This document shows positions 1 to 7,754 of a stretch of DNA of 64,000 nt, in pieces. The notes beneath the pieces are model-generated. The model had not been told where the DNA came from. It worked only from the letters and a program-made list of their open reading frames with translations, and did no database searches. Position 1 is the stretch's first letter, and each line of letters opens with the position of its first letter. Origin of the DNA: Pantoea agglomerans (lineage in GTDB: Bacteria > Pseudomonadota > Gammaproteobacteria > Enterobacterales > Enterobacteriaceae); contig NZ_CP090207.1 in the NCBI RefSeq assembly GCF_021397715.1, positions 2,728,001-2,792,000 on the forward strand, given 5' to 3'. A program made the position numbers and the translations under genes.

Positions 1-1547
1 ACAAAACGATTGGCGATATCACCAATGCGATCGTTAAAGCGGTAGGTGGTATCGAGCACGCAGCGATCGCCTTCGCCGAAATAGTGATGAAACGCCGTGG
101 TCAGCGTCATCTCTGCACCGCTAAAGCGGTAGATCGCCTGCCAGTCATCCCCAACCGCGAACAGCGAGGTGCGCTTATTCTGCTGACGTAACGCAGTAAG
201 CAGTGCTGCCCGCTGCGGCGAGATATCCTGAAATTCATCGACCAGAATATGCTTCCACGGGCTGATGAACCGGCCCTTATCCAGAATCGCAATCGCCTGA
301 TGAATCAGGCCGGAGAAATCGACCGCCCCTTCCTCTTTCAGCGCGCTCTTCCAGGCTTTCAGCAGCGGAGCCATCAGTTTAATACGCTTACTGAACAGCT
401 CACGGATCTCGTCAGGCACGTCGTCGATCATCGCTGCCTGCGCGCCGCCGTGCATCCGCATCAGACTCAGCCAGCGCTCCAGCCGGGTGGCCAGTCGGTT
501 AGCCAGTTTGTCATCCTGCCAGAAAGCACCTTCCGGCAGATCCCATTCCAGCTCCTCACGCAGCCACTGCCGCCAGCCGTTCGCCTGGGCTTTTTTTTCG
601 CTGCACTGCTGACGCCAGTGGTGGATCAGTAATTCGCGGCGGGCTTGCGGGTCACTCTCCAGCTTGCTGATCGCCGGCTGCTTATTACTGCCTTCACGAA
701 TAATGTGCAGGGCCAGCGAGTGAAAGGTTCGCGCCTGAATATCGCTGGCACCCAGTCGCGACTGGATGCGATGGTTCATCTCTTCTGCCGCCTGCCGGCC
801 AAACGCCAGCAGCAGGATTTGATCGGCGCTGGCCAGCTTACGCTGCATCAGCCAGCCTGCCCGCGCTACCAGCACCGAGGTTTTACCGCTTCCGGCACCG
901 GCCAGTACCAGCAGTGAGGCTTCGCCATTTACCACGGCTTCGCACTGCGAGGTATTGAGTGGTGTGCTTTCCACGCGGGCAAAGAAGTCGTGATAGCGCG
1001 TCAGGATGTCGGCGGTCCAGTCACGATTGCGCTGTTGCAGCGCCGTTTCGCCCTGCTCCAGCCAGCGCTGACAACATTCCCAGTCATCGCGACACTGCGC
1101 AAACTCGCCGAGTCGGGTGAGTGGCAAGGGTAAGGCATCAAACTGTTTCACGATCTTCGCTTTCAGCGCCAGCAGTTCGCCACGGTTTAACCAGCGATCC
1201 TGAGTAGTGAACGTTTCAATATCGCTGCGCAGCGCCTGTAACACCTCGCGACACACCTCACTCATCTCCAGGCTCCACTGCTGCCAGGATTGCAACAGAT
1301 AGTGGTGAAAACGCTGCGTTTCCTGCCATTCTGTCCCATGCAGCCGGACCACTTTTTCATCCGCCAGCAAAAATTCCAGCTCTCCCCACACCAGCCCGCG
1401 CTTACAGGTAATATCCAGCAATTGATTGAAGGGGATCAGATACTCATGCTTATCGCCACTAACTTCCACGCCAGCCGCCATCAGACGGACCCGATTATAA
1501 GGATGCTGGGCAAGCCGTTTGCCCATGGAGGTTGCTTTCAGTTCCAC
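1..1547 (-). CDS. helD: DNA helicase IV, C-terminus cut off by window edge
   Basis: Superfamily 1 ATP-dependent 3'-5' DNA helicase related to UvrD/Rep, cytoplasmic, linked to recombination. About 515 N-terminal residues are present. The protein begins MELKATSMGKRLAQHP as in E. coli HelD, which fixes a GTG start at 1547; the next ATG lies seven codons inside the conserved N-terminus. The helicase-IV N-terminal domain spans about residues 1-195, followed by Walker A (AGAGSGKT, about 216-223), the motif around ILLLAFGRQAAEEM, DEFQDISP as Walker B, and GDDWQAIYRFSGA. The frame runs off base 1 before motifs IV-VI. Only a weak ribosome site precedes the GTG. It is divergent from yccF, as in E. coli. 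Identification rests on remembered family sequence and synteny and is firm; the C-terminal third cannot be assessed. Confidence 0.95.
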   Translation of the reverse strand, partial: MELKATSMGKRLAQHPYNRVRLMAAGVEVSGDKHEYLIPFNQLLDITCKRGLVWGELEFLLADEKVVRLHGTEWQETQRFHHYLLQSWQQWSLEMSEVCREVLQALRSDIETFTTQDRWLNRGELLALKAKIVKQFDALPLPLTRLGEFAQCRDDWECCQRWLEQGETALQQRNRDWTADILTRYHDFFARVESTPLNTSQCEAVVNGEASLLVLAGAGSGKTSVLVARAGWLMQRKLASADQILLLAFGRQAAEEMNHRIQSRLGASDIQARTFHSLALHIIREGSNKQPAISKLESDPQARRELLIHHWRQQCSEKKAQANGWRQWLREELEWDLPEGAFWQDDKLANRLATRLERWLSLMRMHGGAQAAMIDDVPDEIRELFSKRIKLMAPLLKAWKSALKEEGAVDFSGLIHQAIAILDKGRFISPWKHILVDEFQDISPQRAALLTALRQQNKRTSLFAVGDDWQAIYRFSGAEMTLTTAFHHYFGEGDRCVLDTTYRFNDRIGDIANRF

Positions 1548-1669
1548 GCCGACACCAACGTCAGAGAATAGGATTAGGGGGAGTTTACCTGTCAGACCCT
1601 TAGCGCTCCAGCCTTAAAACAGGCTAAACTTGGCGTCACATCTTGCGGAATGCAAAAGGAAAAAATGTC

Positions 1670-2110
1670 ATGCGCACCGTATTAAACGTCCTTAATTTTG
1701 TTCTGGGTGGCTTTTTCACCACTCTGAGCTGGCTGTTTGCCACCTTAATCAGCATTGTGCTGGTCTTTACCCTGCCGCTGACCCGCTCCTGCTGGGAGAT
1801 TACCCGATTGTCACTGTTACCCTTTGGTAATGAGGCGGTACACGTTGATGTCCTGCGCCCGGAGAGTAAAAGCCACATCATGAACACCGGCGGAACCCTG
1901 CTGAATATCTTCTGGCTGATCTTCTTCGGCTGGTGGCTCTGCCTGTCTCATATTTCGATCGGCATTGTGCAGTGCATCAGCATCATCGGCATTCCGGTGG
2001 GTATCGCCAACTTCAAAATTGCCGCCATTGCCCTGTGGCCGGTGGGACGCCGCGTGGTCTCCGTAGAAGAGGCGCGCGCCGCGCGCGAAGCCAATGCCCG
2101 TCGCTATTAG
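1670..2110 (+). CDS. yccF: YccF family inner-membrane protein
   Basis: Small polytopic inner-membrane protein of 146 residues, close to the 148 of E. coli YccF. Its function is not established. Two hydrophobic blocks are visible (LNFVLGGFFTTLSWLFATLIS near the N-terminus and NIFWLIFFGWWLCLSHISIG mid-protein), with the conserved stretch PVGIANFKIAAIALWPVGRR near the C-terminus. The ATG at 1670 is chosen because it starts the conserved MRTVLNVLNF and has AAGGA about 10 bases upstream; a TTG further upstream at 1643 adds nine unconserved residues. The stop is one base before the yccS start, so the two genes are probably co-transcribed and translationally coupled. Family and synteny are certain; the biological role is unknown. 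Confidence 0.93.
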   Translation: MRTVLNVLNFVLGGFFTTLSWLFATLISIVLVFTLPLTRSCWEITRLSLLPFGNEAVHVDVLRPESKSHIMNTGGTLLNIFWLIFFGWWLCLSHISIGIVQCISIIGIPVGIANFKIAAIALWPVGRRVVSVEEARAAREANARRY

Positions 2111-2111
2111 T

Positions 2112-4253
2112 ATGATGTCGAAGAACCTGCCCGGCTGGCGGCAGTATCTGTTTAATAGTACCTGGCGCTACCTGCTGCGCATTCTGTTTGCGCTCGGCGG
2201 GTGTGCGGCCATTCCCTGGTGGCTGCAGCAGATTGAGTGGACCATCCCTCTGACACTGGGCGTGGTGGCTGCCGCACTGGCTGACCTTGACGATCGGCTC
2301 ACCGGGCGTTTGAAGAATCTGCTGATCACCCTGCTCTGTTTTTGTATCGCTTCGGTGTCGGTTGAACTTCTGTTCCCCTATCCGCTGGCCTTTATGGCCG
2401 GGCTGGCGATATCGACCTGGTGCTTCATCCTGCTGGGTGCTCTCGGCCAGCGTTACGCCACCATCGCGTTTGGCGCGCTGCTGATTGCGGTCTACACCAT
2501 GCTTGGCATTGGACTGTTCAGCCAATGGTATATGCAGCCGATGCTGCTGCTGGTAGGCGCACTCTGGTACAACCTGCTGACCCTGCTCGGTCATCTGATG
2601 TTTCCGGTCCGGCCGGTGCAGGAACAACTGGCGGGCAGTTTTTCCCACCTGGCGCGTTATCTGGATGCCAAAGCAAATCTGTTCGATCCGGATGCGGGCG
2701 AACAGGACGATGCCACCTTTATCGATGCCGCGATGGTTAACAGTCAGTTAGTGGCGCAGCTCAATCTGACCAAGACCACGCTGCAGAGTCGCCTGCGAGG
2801 CGATCGCGGTTCACGCGGCACCCGCCGCAGCCTGCACTACTACTTTGTGGCGCAGGACATCCACGAACGGGCCAGCTCCTCCCATCTGCAATATCATCTG
2901 CTGCGGGGCGACTGGCGCTACAACGAAATTCTGTTCCGGTTTCAGCGCCTGCTGAATATGCAGGCCCAGGCCTGTCGCCAGCTGGCACATTCGATCCTGA
3001 TGCGGGAGAGATGGGTTCATGACAGCCGGTTTGAGCGGGCTTTTGAACGGCTGCAGAAGGCGATAGAACGGCTGGAGCAGCGTGAGCCGGAGGCGACCCA
3101 TACCCGTGCGCTTTACTGGCTACTGCGCAACCTGCGGGCCATTGACGCGCAGCTGGCCTCGGTTGAATCAGAACAGACGCTGGCGGGTGAAGATCCCCAA
3201 CACAGCGATAATCTGTTGTCGCGCGAGGGATTAAATGGCTGGAGCGATATCAGACTGCGTTTCAGTCGCCACCTTTCCCCCGCCTCCGCGCTGTTCCGTC
3301 ATGCGGTGCGGATGTCAGTGGTGCTGTGTATCGGTTACGGTTTCATTCAGGTCACCGGCCTGGAACGGGGTTACTGGATACTTCTCACCAGCCTGTTCGT
3401 CTGTCAGCCCAACTACAATGCGACACAACGGCGGCTGGCGTTGCGTATTGGTGGCACGCTGGCGGGGATCGCGATTGGTCTGCCGGTGCTCTGGCTGGTC
3501 CCTTCTGTCGAGGGGCAGCTGATTCTGATTGTCATCAGCGGCGTACTGTTTTTCGCCTTCAGACAGGTACAGTATGCCCAGGCAACGCTGTTCATCACCC
3601 TGCTGGTGCTGCTCTGTTTCAACCTGCTGGGCGAAGGCTTTGAAGTGGCATTACCGCGCGTGGTCGATACGCTGCTGGGCTGTGGCCTGGCCTGGCTGGC
3701 CGTCGCCTTTATCTGGCCTGACTGGCGTTTTCGCCAGCTTCCGGCGGTGGCAGAACGGACCTTACAGGCCAACTGCCGCTATCTGGATGCCATTATGGAG
3801 CAGTACCATCAGGGCAAAGATAACCGCCTTGCTTATCGTATTGCCCGGCGGGATGCGCATAATGCCGATGCCGAGCTGGCCTCAGTGGTGTCGAACATGA
3901 GCAGCGAAAGCCGCACCAGTCAGACGATGCGTGAGTCCGCTTTCCAGTTGCTCTGCTCTAATCACTCATTCCTGAGCTATATCTCTGCGCTGGGTGCGCA
4001 TCGCGATAAAATTGATGAGCCGCAACTGCTCGCCTTACTGGATGACACCGTCTGTTATGTCGAGGATGTGCTGCAAACGGACGTCGTCAGCGACCAGCAG
4101 GCGGAGGAGATGCGTCAACTCCTTACCCAGCGAATCGGCCAGCTGGCCGCCGATGCGGATACGCGCGCGCCACTGGTATTACAGCAACTCGGCTTGCTGG
4201 TGGCGCTGATGCCAGACGTGGCCCGCCTGCGCCGCACGCTAAATTCTCACTAA
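2112..4253 (+). CDS. yccS: YccS/YhfK family integral membrane protein
   Basis: Large inner-membrane protein of 713 residues, E. coli YccS family, with the duplicated FUSC-like architecture: an N-terminal membrane bundle (about residues 15-160), a cytoplasmic helical region with the conserved RLRGDRGSRGTR and YYFVAQDIHERASSSH blocks, a second membrane bundle (about 395-530, YWILLTSLFVCQPNYNAT) and a C-terminal helical region. Some FUSC relatives are aromatic-acid efflux or fusaric-acid resistance proteins, but YccS itself has no firm substrate. Two adjacent ATGs (2112 and 2115) follow the yccF stop directly with no good Shine-Dalgarno, which suggests coupling to yccF. The stop overlaps the convergent tfoX stop by three bases, so there is no terminator between them. 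Confidence 0.92.
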   Translation: MMSKNLPGWRQYLFNSTWRYLLRILFALGGCAAIPWWLQQIEWTIPLTLGVVAAALADLDDRLTGRLKNLLITLLCFCIASVSVELLFPYPLAFMAGLAISTWCFILLGALGQRYATIAFGALLIAVYTMLGIGLFSQWYMQPMLLLVGALWYNLLTLLGHLMFPVRPVQEQLAGSFSHLARYLDAKANLFDPDAGEQDDATFIDAAMVNSQLVAQLNLTKTTLQSRLRGDRGSRGTRRSLHYYFVAQDIHERASSSHLQYHLLRGDWRYNEILFRFQRLLNMQAQACRQLAHSILMRERWVHDSRFERAFERLQKAIERLEQREPEATHTRALYWLLRNLRAIDAQLASVESEQTLAGEDPQHSDNLLSREGLNGWSDIRLRFSRHLSPASALFRHAVRMSVVLCIGYGFIQVTGLERGYWILLTSLFVCQPNYNATQRRLALRIGGTLAGIAIGLPVLWLVPSVEGQLILIVISGVLFFAFRQVQYAQATLFITLLVLLCFNLLGEGFEVALPRVVDTLLGCGLAWLAVAFIWPDWRFRQLPAVAERTLQANCRYLDAIMEQYHQGKDNRLAYRIARRDAHNADAELASVVSNMSSESRTSQTMRESAFQLLCSNHSFLSYISALGAHRDKIDEPQLLALLDDTVCYVEDVLQTDVVSDQQAEEMRQLLTQRIGQLAADADTRAPLVLQQLGLLVALMPDVARLRRTLNSH

Positions 4254-4879
4254 CTTCCGCCGCTCTTTGGGTTCAGCGTCATCAGTACGGTGCGCTGAAA
4301 CCAGGCATTCAGCTCCGCCCTGACCGACAGCGGCAGGGCCGCATAATGATGGCCTGATATCGCCCCCTGAAGCGCCAGCAACGTCTGCAATCCCACATGC
4401 TGGTTAACGGCTTTCAGCCTCAGCCAGCACTGCTTAGCGCCAATGTCATACAGATGCTGTACGTTAAGGATGCCCGCTTCATGCAACATCATCTCCAGGC
4501 GTACGCTGAGGTTAGGAAGATCTTTTAACCGGATGGATGACTGCTTATGATGCTGATCGAACTGAGCGGTCTCCAGCGACGCGGCTGATAATCTCAGCAG
4601 ATGCGTCGGTTCCTGCCAGAGCGCGTCATCAACCCGATAGTAGTTCAGGCTGACCATCACGCCACGCTTGCGAAATACCAGTGGCTCCAGCGGACGCTGC
4701 GTAATGTATTCCCGCAGGGGTTCGCTGGCTCGCAGGTAGAGTGCATCATTGTTAACTAAAGCAAAAACCACCCGTTCCACGGCCAGCGCATAGCCGCCAA
4801 ACTGGGTGCGTGACTCGATGGTTCCCAGCGGGGCCAGACGTTCCCGGGAGCGTTCGACAATCGGATTAACCTTTTTCAT
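4250..4879 (-). CDS. tfoX: TfoX/Sxy competence regulator
   Basis: Sxy/TfoX protein of 209 residues. In gamma-proteobacteria it works with CRP to activate CRP-S promoters of DNA-uptake genes; E. coli Sxy has the same size and domain pair. The N-terminal domain (about 15-105) carries LGTIESRTQFGGYALAVE and SLNYYRVDDALW; the C-terminal TfoX domain (about 120-200) carries IRLKDLPNLSVRLEMMLHEAGI, DIGAKQCWLRLKA and LALQGAISGHHYAALP. The ATG at 4879 has GGAGG seven bases upstream; a GTG one codon earlier is too close to that site. It is divergent from sulA and convergent with yccS. comEC, a DNA-uptake channel gene that Sxy/CRP commonly controls, lies in the same window at 55.3 kb. Confidence 0.93.
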   Translation of the reverse strand: MKKVNPIVERSRERLAPLGTIESRTQFGGYALAVERVVFALVNNDALYLRASEPLREYITQRPLEPLVFRKRGVMVSLNYYRVDDALWQEPTHLLRLSAASLETAQFDQHHKQSSIRLKDLPNLSVRLEMMLHEAGILNVQHLYDIGAKQCWLRLKAVNQHVGLQTLLALQGAISGHHYAALPLSVRAELNAWFQRTVLMTLNPKSGGS

Positions 4880-5027
4880 CACACCACCTCCATGTTATAG
4901 AAATATCTGAAATCACGTTTGCTTTCAGGCAATTAGAAGATAGGAAAAAGCCTTTGCAGGTTCAATGAATAATTAACGGTTCAGCTAACCTTGTGGTGTT
5001 TTTGCGAGGCGTTTTCAGAAATTTGGG

Positions 5028-5068
5028 TTGATCTTTATGCGGAACGACAGTACTGTATATTCATACAG
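5028..5068 (+). promoter_or_regulatory. sulA promoter with LexA box
   Basis: An 18-base LexA operator at 5051-5068 reads TACTGTATATTCATACAG, a full match to the SOS consensus TACTGT-N8-ACAG pattern. A -35 element TTGATC (5028-5033) lies 17 bases before TACTGT (5051-5056), which serves as the -10, so the repressor sits directly on the -10. The arrangement is the same as at E. coli sulA. The sulA ATG follows 22 bases after the operator. Confidence 0.93.
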
Positions 5069-5090
5069 CCCACTGCTGAGTGATTAACTT

Positions 5091-5582
5091 ATGCGAACAC
5101 AACATCCGAATAATGCACGCTATGCTCATCATTACGCTTCCTCTTCTGTCCCCGCTTCTCATCGTGGCTGGATCACCGAGTTACGCTATAGTGAGCAGCC
5201 TGGAATGATGCAGATGTTATTGTTGCCGCTGCTGCAGCAGTTGAGTCAGCAATCACGCTGGCAGTTGTGGTTAACGCCGGCACATAAACTGAATCGCGCC
5301 TGGCTGCAGCAATCCGGTTTGCCACTGGATAAAAGCATGCATATTGCTGATTCTGAGCGTCTGAACGCGGTTGAGGCGATGATTAAAGCGCTGCGGACTG
5401 GAAATTATAGTGTCGTTTTGGCATGGATTCCGTACGAACTGGATGAAGATGAGCGACGTCAACTGGAAAATGCGGCAGCGGAAGGTGATGCCCTGGGATT
5501 GATTTTACGGTCGAGTGGATCACCAGAAGCGCCTCTCGGACCACAAAATGCGCTAAAAATTCAGTCGGATTTGTTTCATTAA
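5091..5582 (+). CDS. sulA: SOS cell-division inhibitor SulA
   Basis: SulA, 163 residues, binds FtsZ monomers and blocks Z-ring assembly during DNA damage. The conserved FtsZ-binding core is present: MMQMLLLPLLQQLSQQSRWQ, LWLTPAHKLNRAWLQQSGLP and the MIKALRTGNYSVVLAW block. The C-terminus ends in KIQSDLFH, close to the E. coli tail whose terminal residues are a Lon recognition signal, so rapid Lon turnover is expected. The N-terminal 35 residues diverge from E. coli, as is usual. The gene lies between tfoX and ompA, its usual place, and is under a near-perfect LexA operator. The ribosome site (GAGTGA) is weak. Confidence 0.96.
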   Translation: MRTQHPNNARYAHHYASSSVPASHRGWITELRYSEQPGMMQMLLLPLLQQLSQQSRWQLWLTPAHKLNRAWLQQSGLPLDKSMHIADSERLNAVEAMIKALRTGNYSVVLAWIPYELDEDERRQLENAAAEGDALGLILRSSGSPEAPLGPQNALKIQSDLFH

Positions 5583-5626
5583 GTAAAAATCAGAAGTTTC
5601 TCAAGAACTATTTCTTATCTGTCGTC

Positions 5627-5681
5627 GCTAAACCACTGATTCTGTAAGTTCGAGCGTTGACAATGGTTTAGCAGTTTTTTT
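5627..5681 (+). terminator. Candidate sulA terminator with long loop
   Basis: Nine-base inverted arms GCTAAACCA (5627-5635) and TGGTTTAGC (5664-5672) are followed by AG and seven T residues (5675-5681). The loop is 28 bases, longer than usual, so the stem is less certain than a compact terminator. It sits 44 bases after the sulA stop. Confidence 0.55.
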
Positions 5682-5770
5682 GGGTATTGAGCCACGACAA
5701 TAACACCAGGCTAATTGTTAGAATTTGTGTATAAATCTCTGTTTTTTTACAGAAGCGCCTCACATCATAC

Positions 5771-5932
5771 TTGTAAGTTTCCAATCTCGTTGTAGACTTT
5801 ATCTCGCCAGGGTGCTCAATAACCTCCGTTTTTTTGCGGTAGAGTCATAAGCGAGCGTTTTGACCCGGCGAAGGATTAAACCAAGAGCAACCTTTTTGCT
5901 CATTGCCTATTTGGATGATAACGAGGCGCAAA
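5771..5932 (+). promoter_or_regulatory. ompA promoter and long 5' leader
   Basis: A likely promoter has TTGTAA at 5771-5776 and TAGACT at 5793-5798, spaced 16 bases. By alignment from memory with E. coli ompA, transcription should start near the GCCAGGG at about 5806, giving a leader of about 125 bases. The leader keeps the stabilising-hairpin character of ompA mRNA: GAGCAACCTTTTTGCTC at about 5885-5901 folds back on itself, and the stretch GGATGATAACGAGGCGCAAA before the ATG is almost identical to E. coli, including the ribosome site. Small-RNA control, such as by MicA at this site in E. coli, is plausible but not shown here. The rest of 5583-5770 contains only the sulA 3' stem. Confidence 0.6.
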
Positions 5933-7000
5933 ATGAAAAAGACAGCTATCGCAATTGCAGTGGCACTGGCTGGCTTCGCTACCGTAGCGCAGGCCGCTCC
6001 GAAAGATGACACCTGGTACACCGGTGCTAAACTGGGCTGGTCTCAGTATCACGACACTGGTTACTACGGTAACGGTTACCAAAACAATGACGGTCCAACT
6101 CACGAAAGCCAGCTGGGTGCAGGTGCATTCGTTGGTTACCAGGCAAATCCATACCTGGGCTTCGAGCTGGGCTATGACTGGCTGGGTCGCATGCCTAACA
6201 AAGGCAACGTGACTAACGGCGCATTCAAAGCACAGGGCGTTCAGCTGGCAGCTAAACTGAGCTACCCAATCTATGACGATCTGGACGTGTACACTCGTCT
6301 GGGCGGCATGGTATGGCGTGCAGACGCAACCCAGACTAACCCAACTACTGGCCGCATCAGCGACCACGACACCGGCGTTTCTCCGCTGGCTGCCGTTGGT
6401 GTTGAGTATGCGCTGACCAAAAACTGGGCAACCCGTCTGGATTACCAGTGGGTTAACAACATCGGTGATGCACAGACCGTTGGTACCCGTCCGGACAACG
6501 GCATGCTGAGCGTAGGCGTTTCATACCGCTTCGGTCAGGATGAAGCTGCTCCAGCACCGGCTCCAGCACCAGCACCAGCGCCAGTTGTTGAAACCAAGCG
6601 TTTCACTCTGAAGTCTGACGTTCTGTTCACCTTCAACAAAGCTACCCTGAAGCCAGAAGGCCAGCAGGCTCTGGATCAGCTGTACAGCCAGCTGAGCTCA
6701 ATGGATCCTAAAGATGGTTCCGTTGTGGTACTGGGCTTCACCGATCGCATCGGTTCAGAGCAGTACAACCAGAAACTGTCTGAGAAACGTGCTCAGTCAG
6801 TGGTAGATTACCTGGTATCTAAAGGTATTCCTTCTAACAAGATCTCTGCACGTGGCATGGGTGAATCTAACCCAGTTACCGGCAACACCTGTGACAGCGT
6901 GAAAGGCCGTAATGCCCTGATCGACTGCCTGGCGCCGGACCGTCGTGTAGAAATCGACGTTAAAGGCATCAAAGACGTTGTAACTCAGCCACAGGCTTAA
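5933..7000 (+). CDS. ompA: Outer membrane protein OmpA
   Basis: Abundant outer-membrane protein of 355 residues that tethers the outer membrane to peptidoglycan. The signal peptide [21 protein letters not shown] is cleaved after residue 21. The eight-stranded beta-barrel covers about residues 22-195, with strand motifs such as [13 protein letters not shown] and [13 protein letters not shown] proline-alanine hinge ([14 protein letters not shown]) leads to the C-terminal OmpA/MotB peptidoglycan-binding domain with [27 protein letters not shown] and the cysteine pair [15 protein letters not shown]. An ATG ten codons upstream would destroy the signal peptide, so 5933 is the start. Codon use is strongly biased, as for a highly expressed gene. 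A strong terminator follows at once. Confidence 0.98.
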   Translation: MKKTAIAIAVALAGFATVAQAAPKDDTWYTGAKLGWSQYHDTGYYGNGYQNNDGPTHESQLGAGAFVGYQANPYLGFELGYDWLGRMPNKGNVTNGAFKAQGVQLAAKLSYPIYDDLDVYTRLGGMVWRADATQTNPTTGRISDHDTGVSPLAAVGVEYALTKNWATRLDYQWVNNIGDAQTVGTRPDNGMLSVGVSYRFGQDEAAPAPAPAPAPAPVVETKRFTLKSDVLFTFNKATLKPEGQQALDQLYSQLSSMDPKDGSVVVLGFTDRIGSEQYNQKLSEKRAQSVVDYLVSKGIPSNKISARGMGESNPVTGNTCDSVKGRNALIDCLAPDRRVEIDVKGIKDVVTQPQA

Positions 7001-7013
7001 GTTTACACGTAAT

Positions 7014-7042
7014 AAAAAACCCCGCTAAGGCGGGGTTTTTTT
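7014..7042 (+). terminator. ompA intrinsic terminator
   Basis: A perfect six-base stem CCCCGC-TAAG-GCGGGG (7020-7035) is preceded by six A residues and followed by seven T residues. It lies 19 bases after the ompA stop. Confidence 0.95.
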
Positions 7043-7116
7043 ATGTCATCGTTCCGGTCAGCGACCCTGCTCTGAGACGCTCTGCCAGCTAAAATGAGTG
7101 GCTCCTGAGAGCTGGC

Positions 7117-7584
7117 TTACTCTTTCTCTGAACCTGAGTTACCGAGAATCGCCTGTAAATCTTCCCGCAGACTCGACATCTGGGTAGCGTACTTCTCTTT
7201 GCGTTCAGCATCTTCAATTAACTGGACCACCGTCTCCGATAACGTACTGTTTCGCCGCTGCGCCAGTCCAGCCAGTCGTTGCCAGACCAGATACTCCAGA
7301 TCGATAGACTTTTTACGCGTGTGCTGATGTTCAGCATTAAAGTGACGTTTGCGACGCGCACGGATGGTCTGTTTTAACCGGTTATCCAGATCCGGATGAA
7401 TGTGCTCTGCAATCCATTCGTTGACCGTCACCGGATTATTTTCCATCGCCAGCAGTTTATCGACTGCCGCCTGCGCCGCACTTAACTCAAGGTGACGCGT
7501 GATCAGTTCACCTTCCCGATGTTTTTTCACCAGGTATTTCCATTTCCATCCACATTCAAGATTTTCGAGTTGCTGGTATTTCAT
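7117..7584 (-). CDS. matP: Ter macrodomain organiser MatP
   Basis: MatP, 155 residues, binds matS sites in the replication-terminus region, bridges them, links Ter to the divisome through ZapB, and excludes MukBEF from Ter. The N-terminus [26 protein letters not shown] fixes the ATG at 7584; upstream in-frame codons are not conserved. The central four-helix region is followed by the conserved DNA-binding stretch [19 protein letters not shown] and a ribbon-helix-helix segment (about 110-140), then a C-terminal coiled coil ([17 protein letters not shown]). It is divergent from ycbZ and convergent toward ompA, as in E. coli. The partner complex MukBEF is encoded 34 kb away in this window. Confidence 0.96.
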   Translation of the reverse strand: MKYQQLENLECGWKWKYLVKKHREGELITRHLELSAAQAAVDKLLAMENNPVTVNEWIAEHIHPDLDNRLKQTIRARRKRHFNAEHQHTRKKSIDLEYLVWQRLAGLAQRRNSTLSETVVQLIEDAERKEKYATQMSSLREDLQAILGNSGSEKE

Positions 7585-7714
7585 CGGAATCTCATCGTGA
7601 TCACGTAACGAGCTAAGAATAACAGCTTTTTTCCCGGATGCAGCAACGAAAAACATGCTGTCAATGTCACATCTTCAACAGGAAGTCTGCAGTGCTTAAC
7701 AAGGGTGAATCCTG

Positions 7715-7720
7715 TATAAT
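7715..7720 (+). promoter_or_regulatory. Candidate -10 element for ycbZ
   Basis: A perfect TATAAT is present in CCTGTATAATCTCGC. The -35 region 17 bases upstream is poor. If used, transcription starts near 7727, after the longer in-frame upstream codons, which supports the TTG at 7755 as the ycbZ start. Confidence 0.45.
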
Positions 7721-7754
7721 CTCGCTTTTCTTAAATCAGACAAATGCGATTATT

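Noticed and set aside
249..1571. Open frames of 90-127 codons on the plus strand over helD
   Set aside because: They are antisense to a well-conserved helicase frame, have no recognisable domains, and arise from its codon bias.
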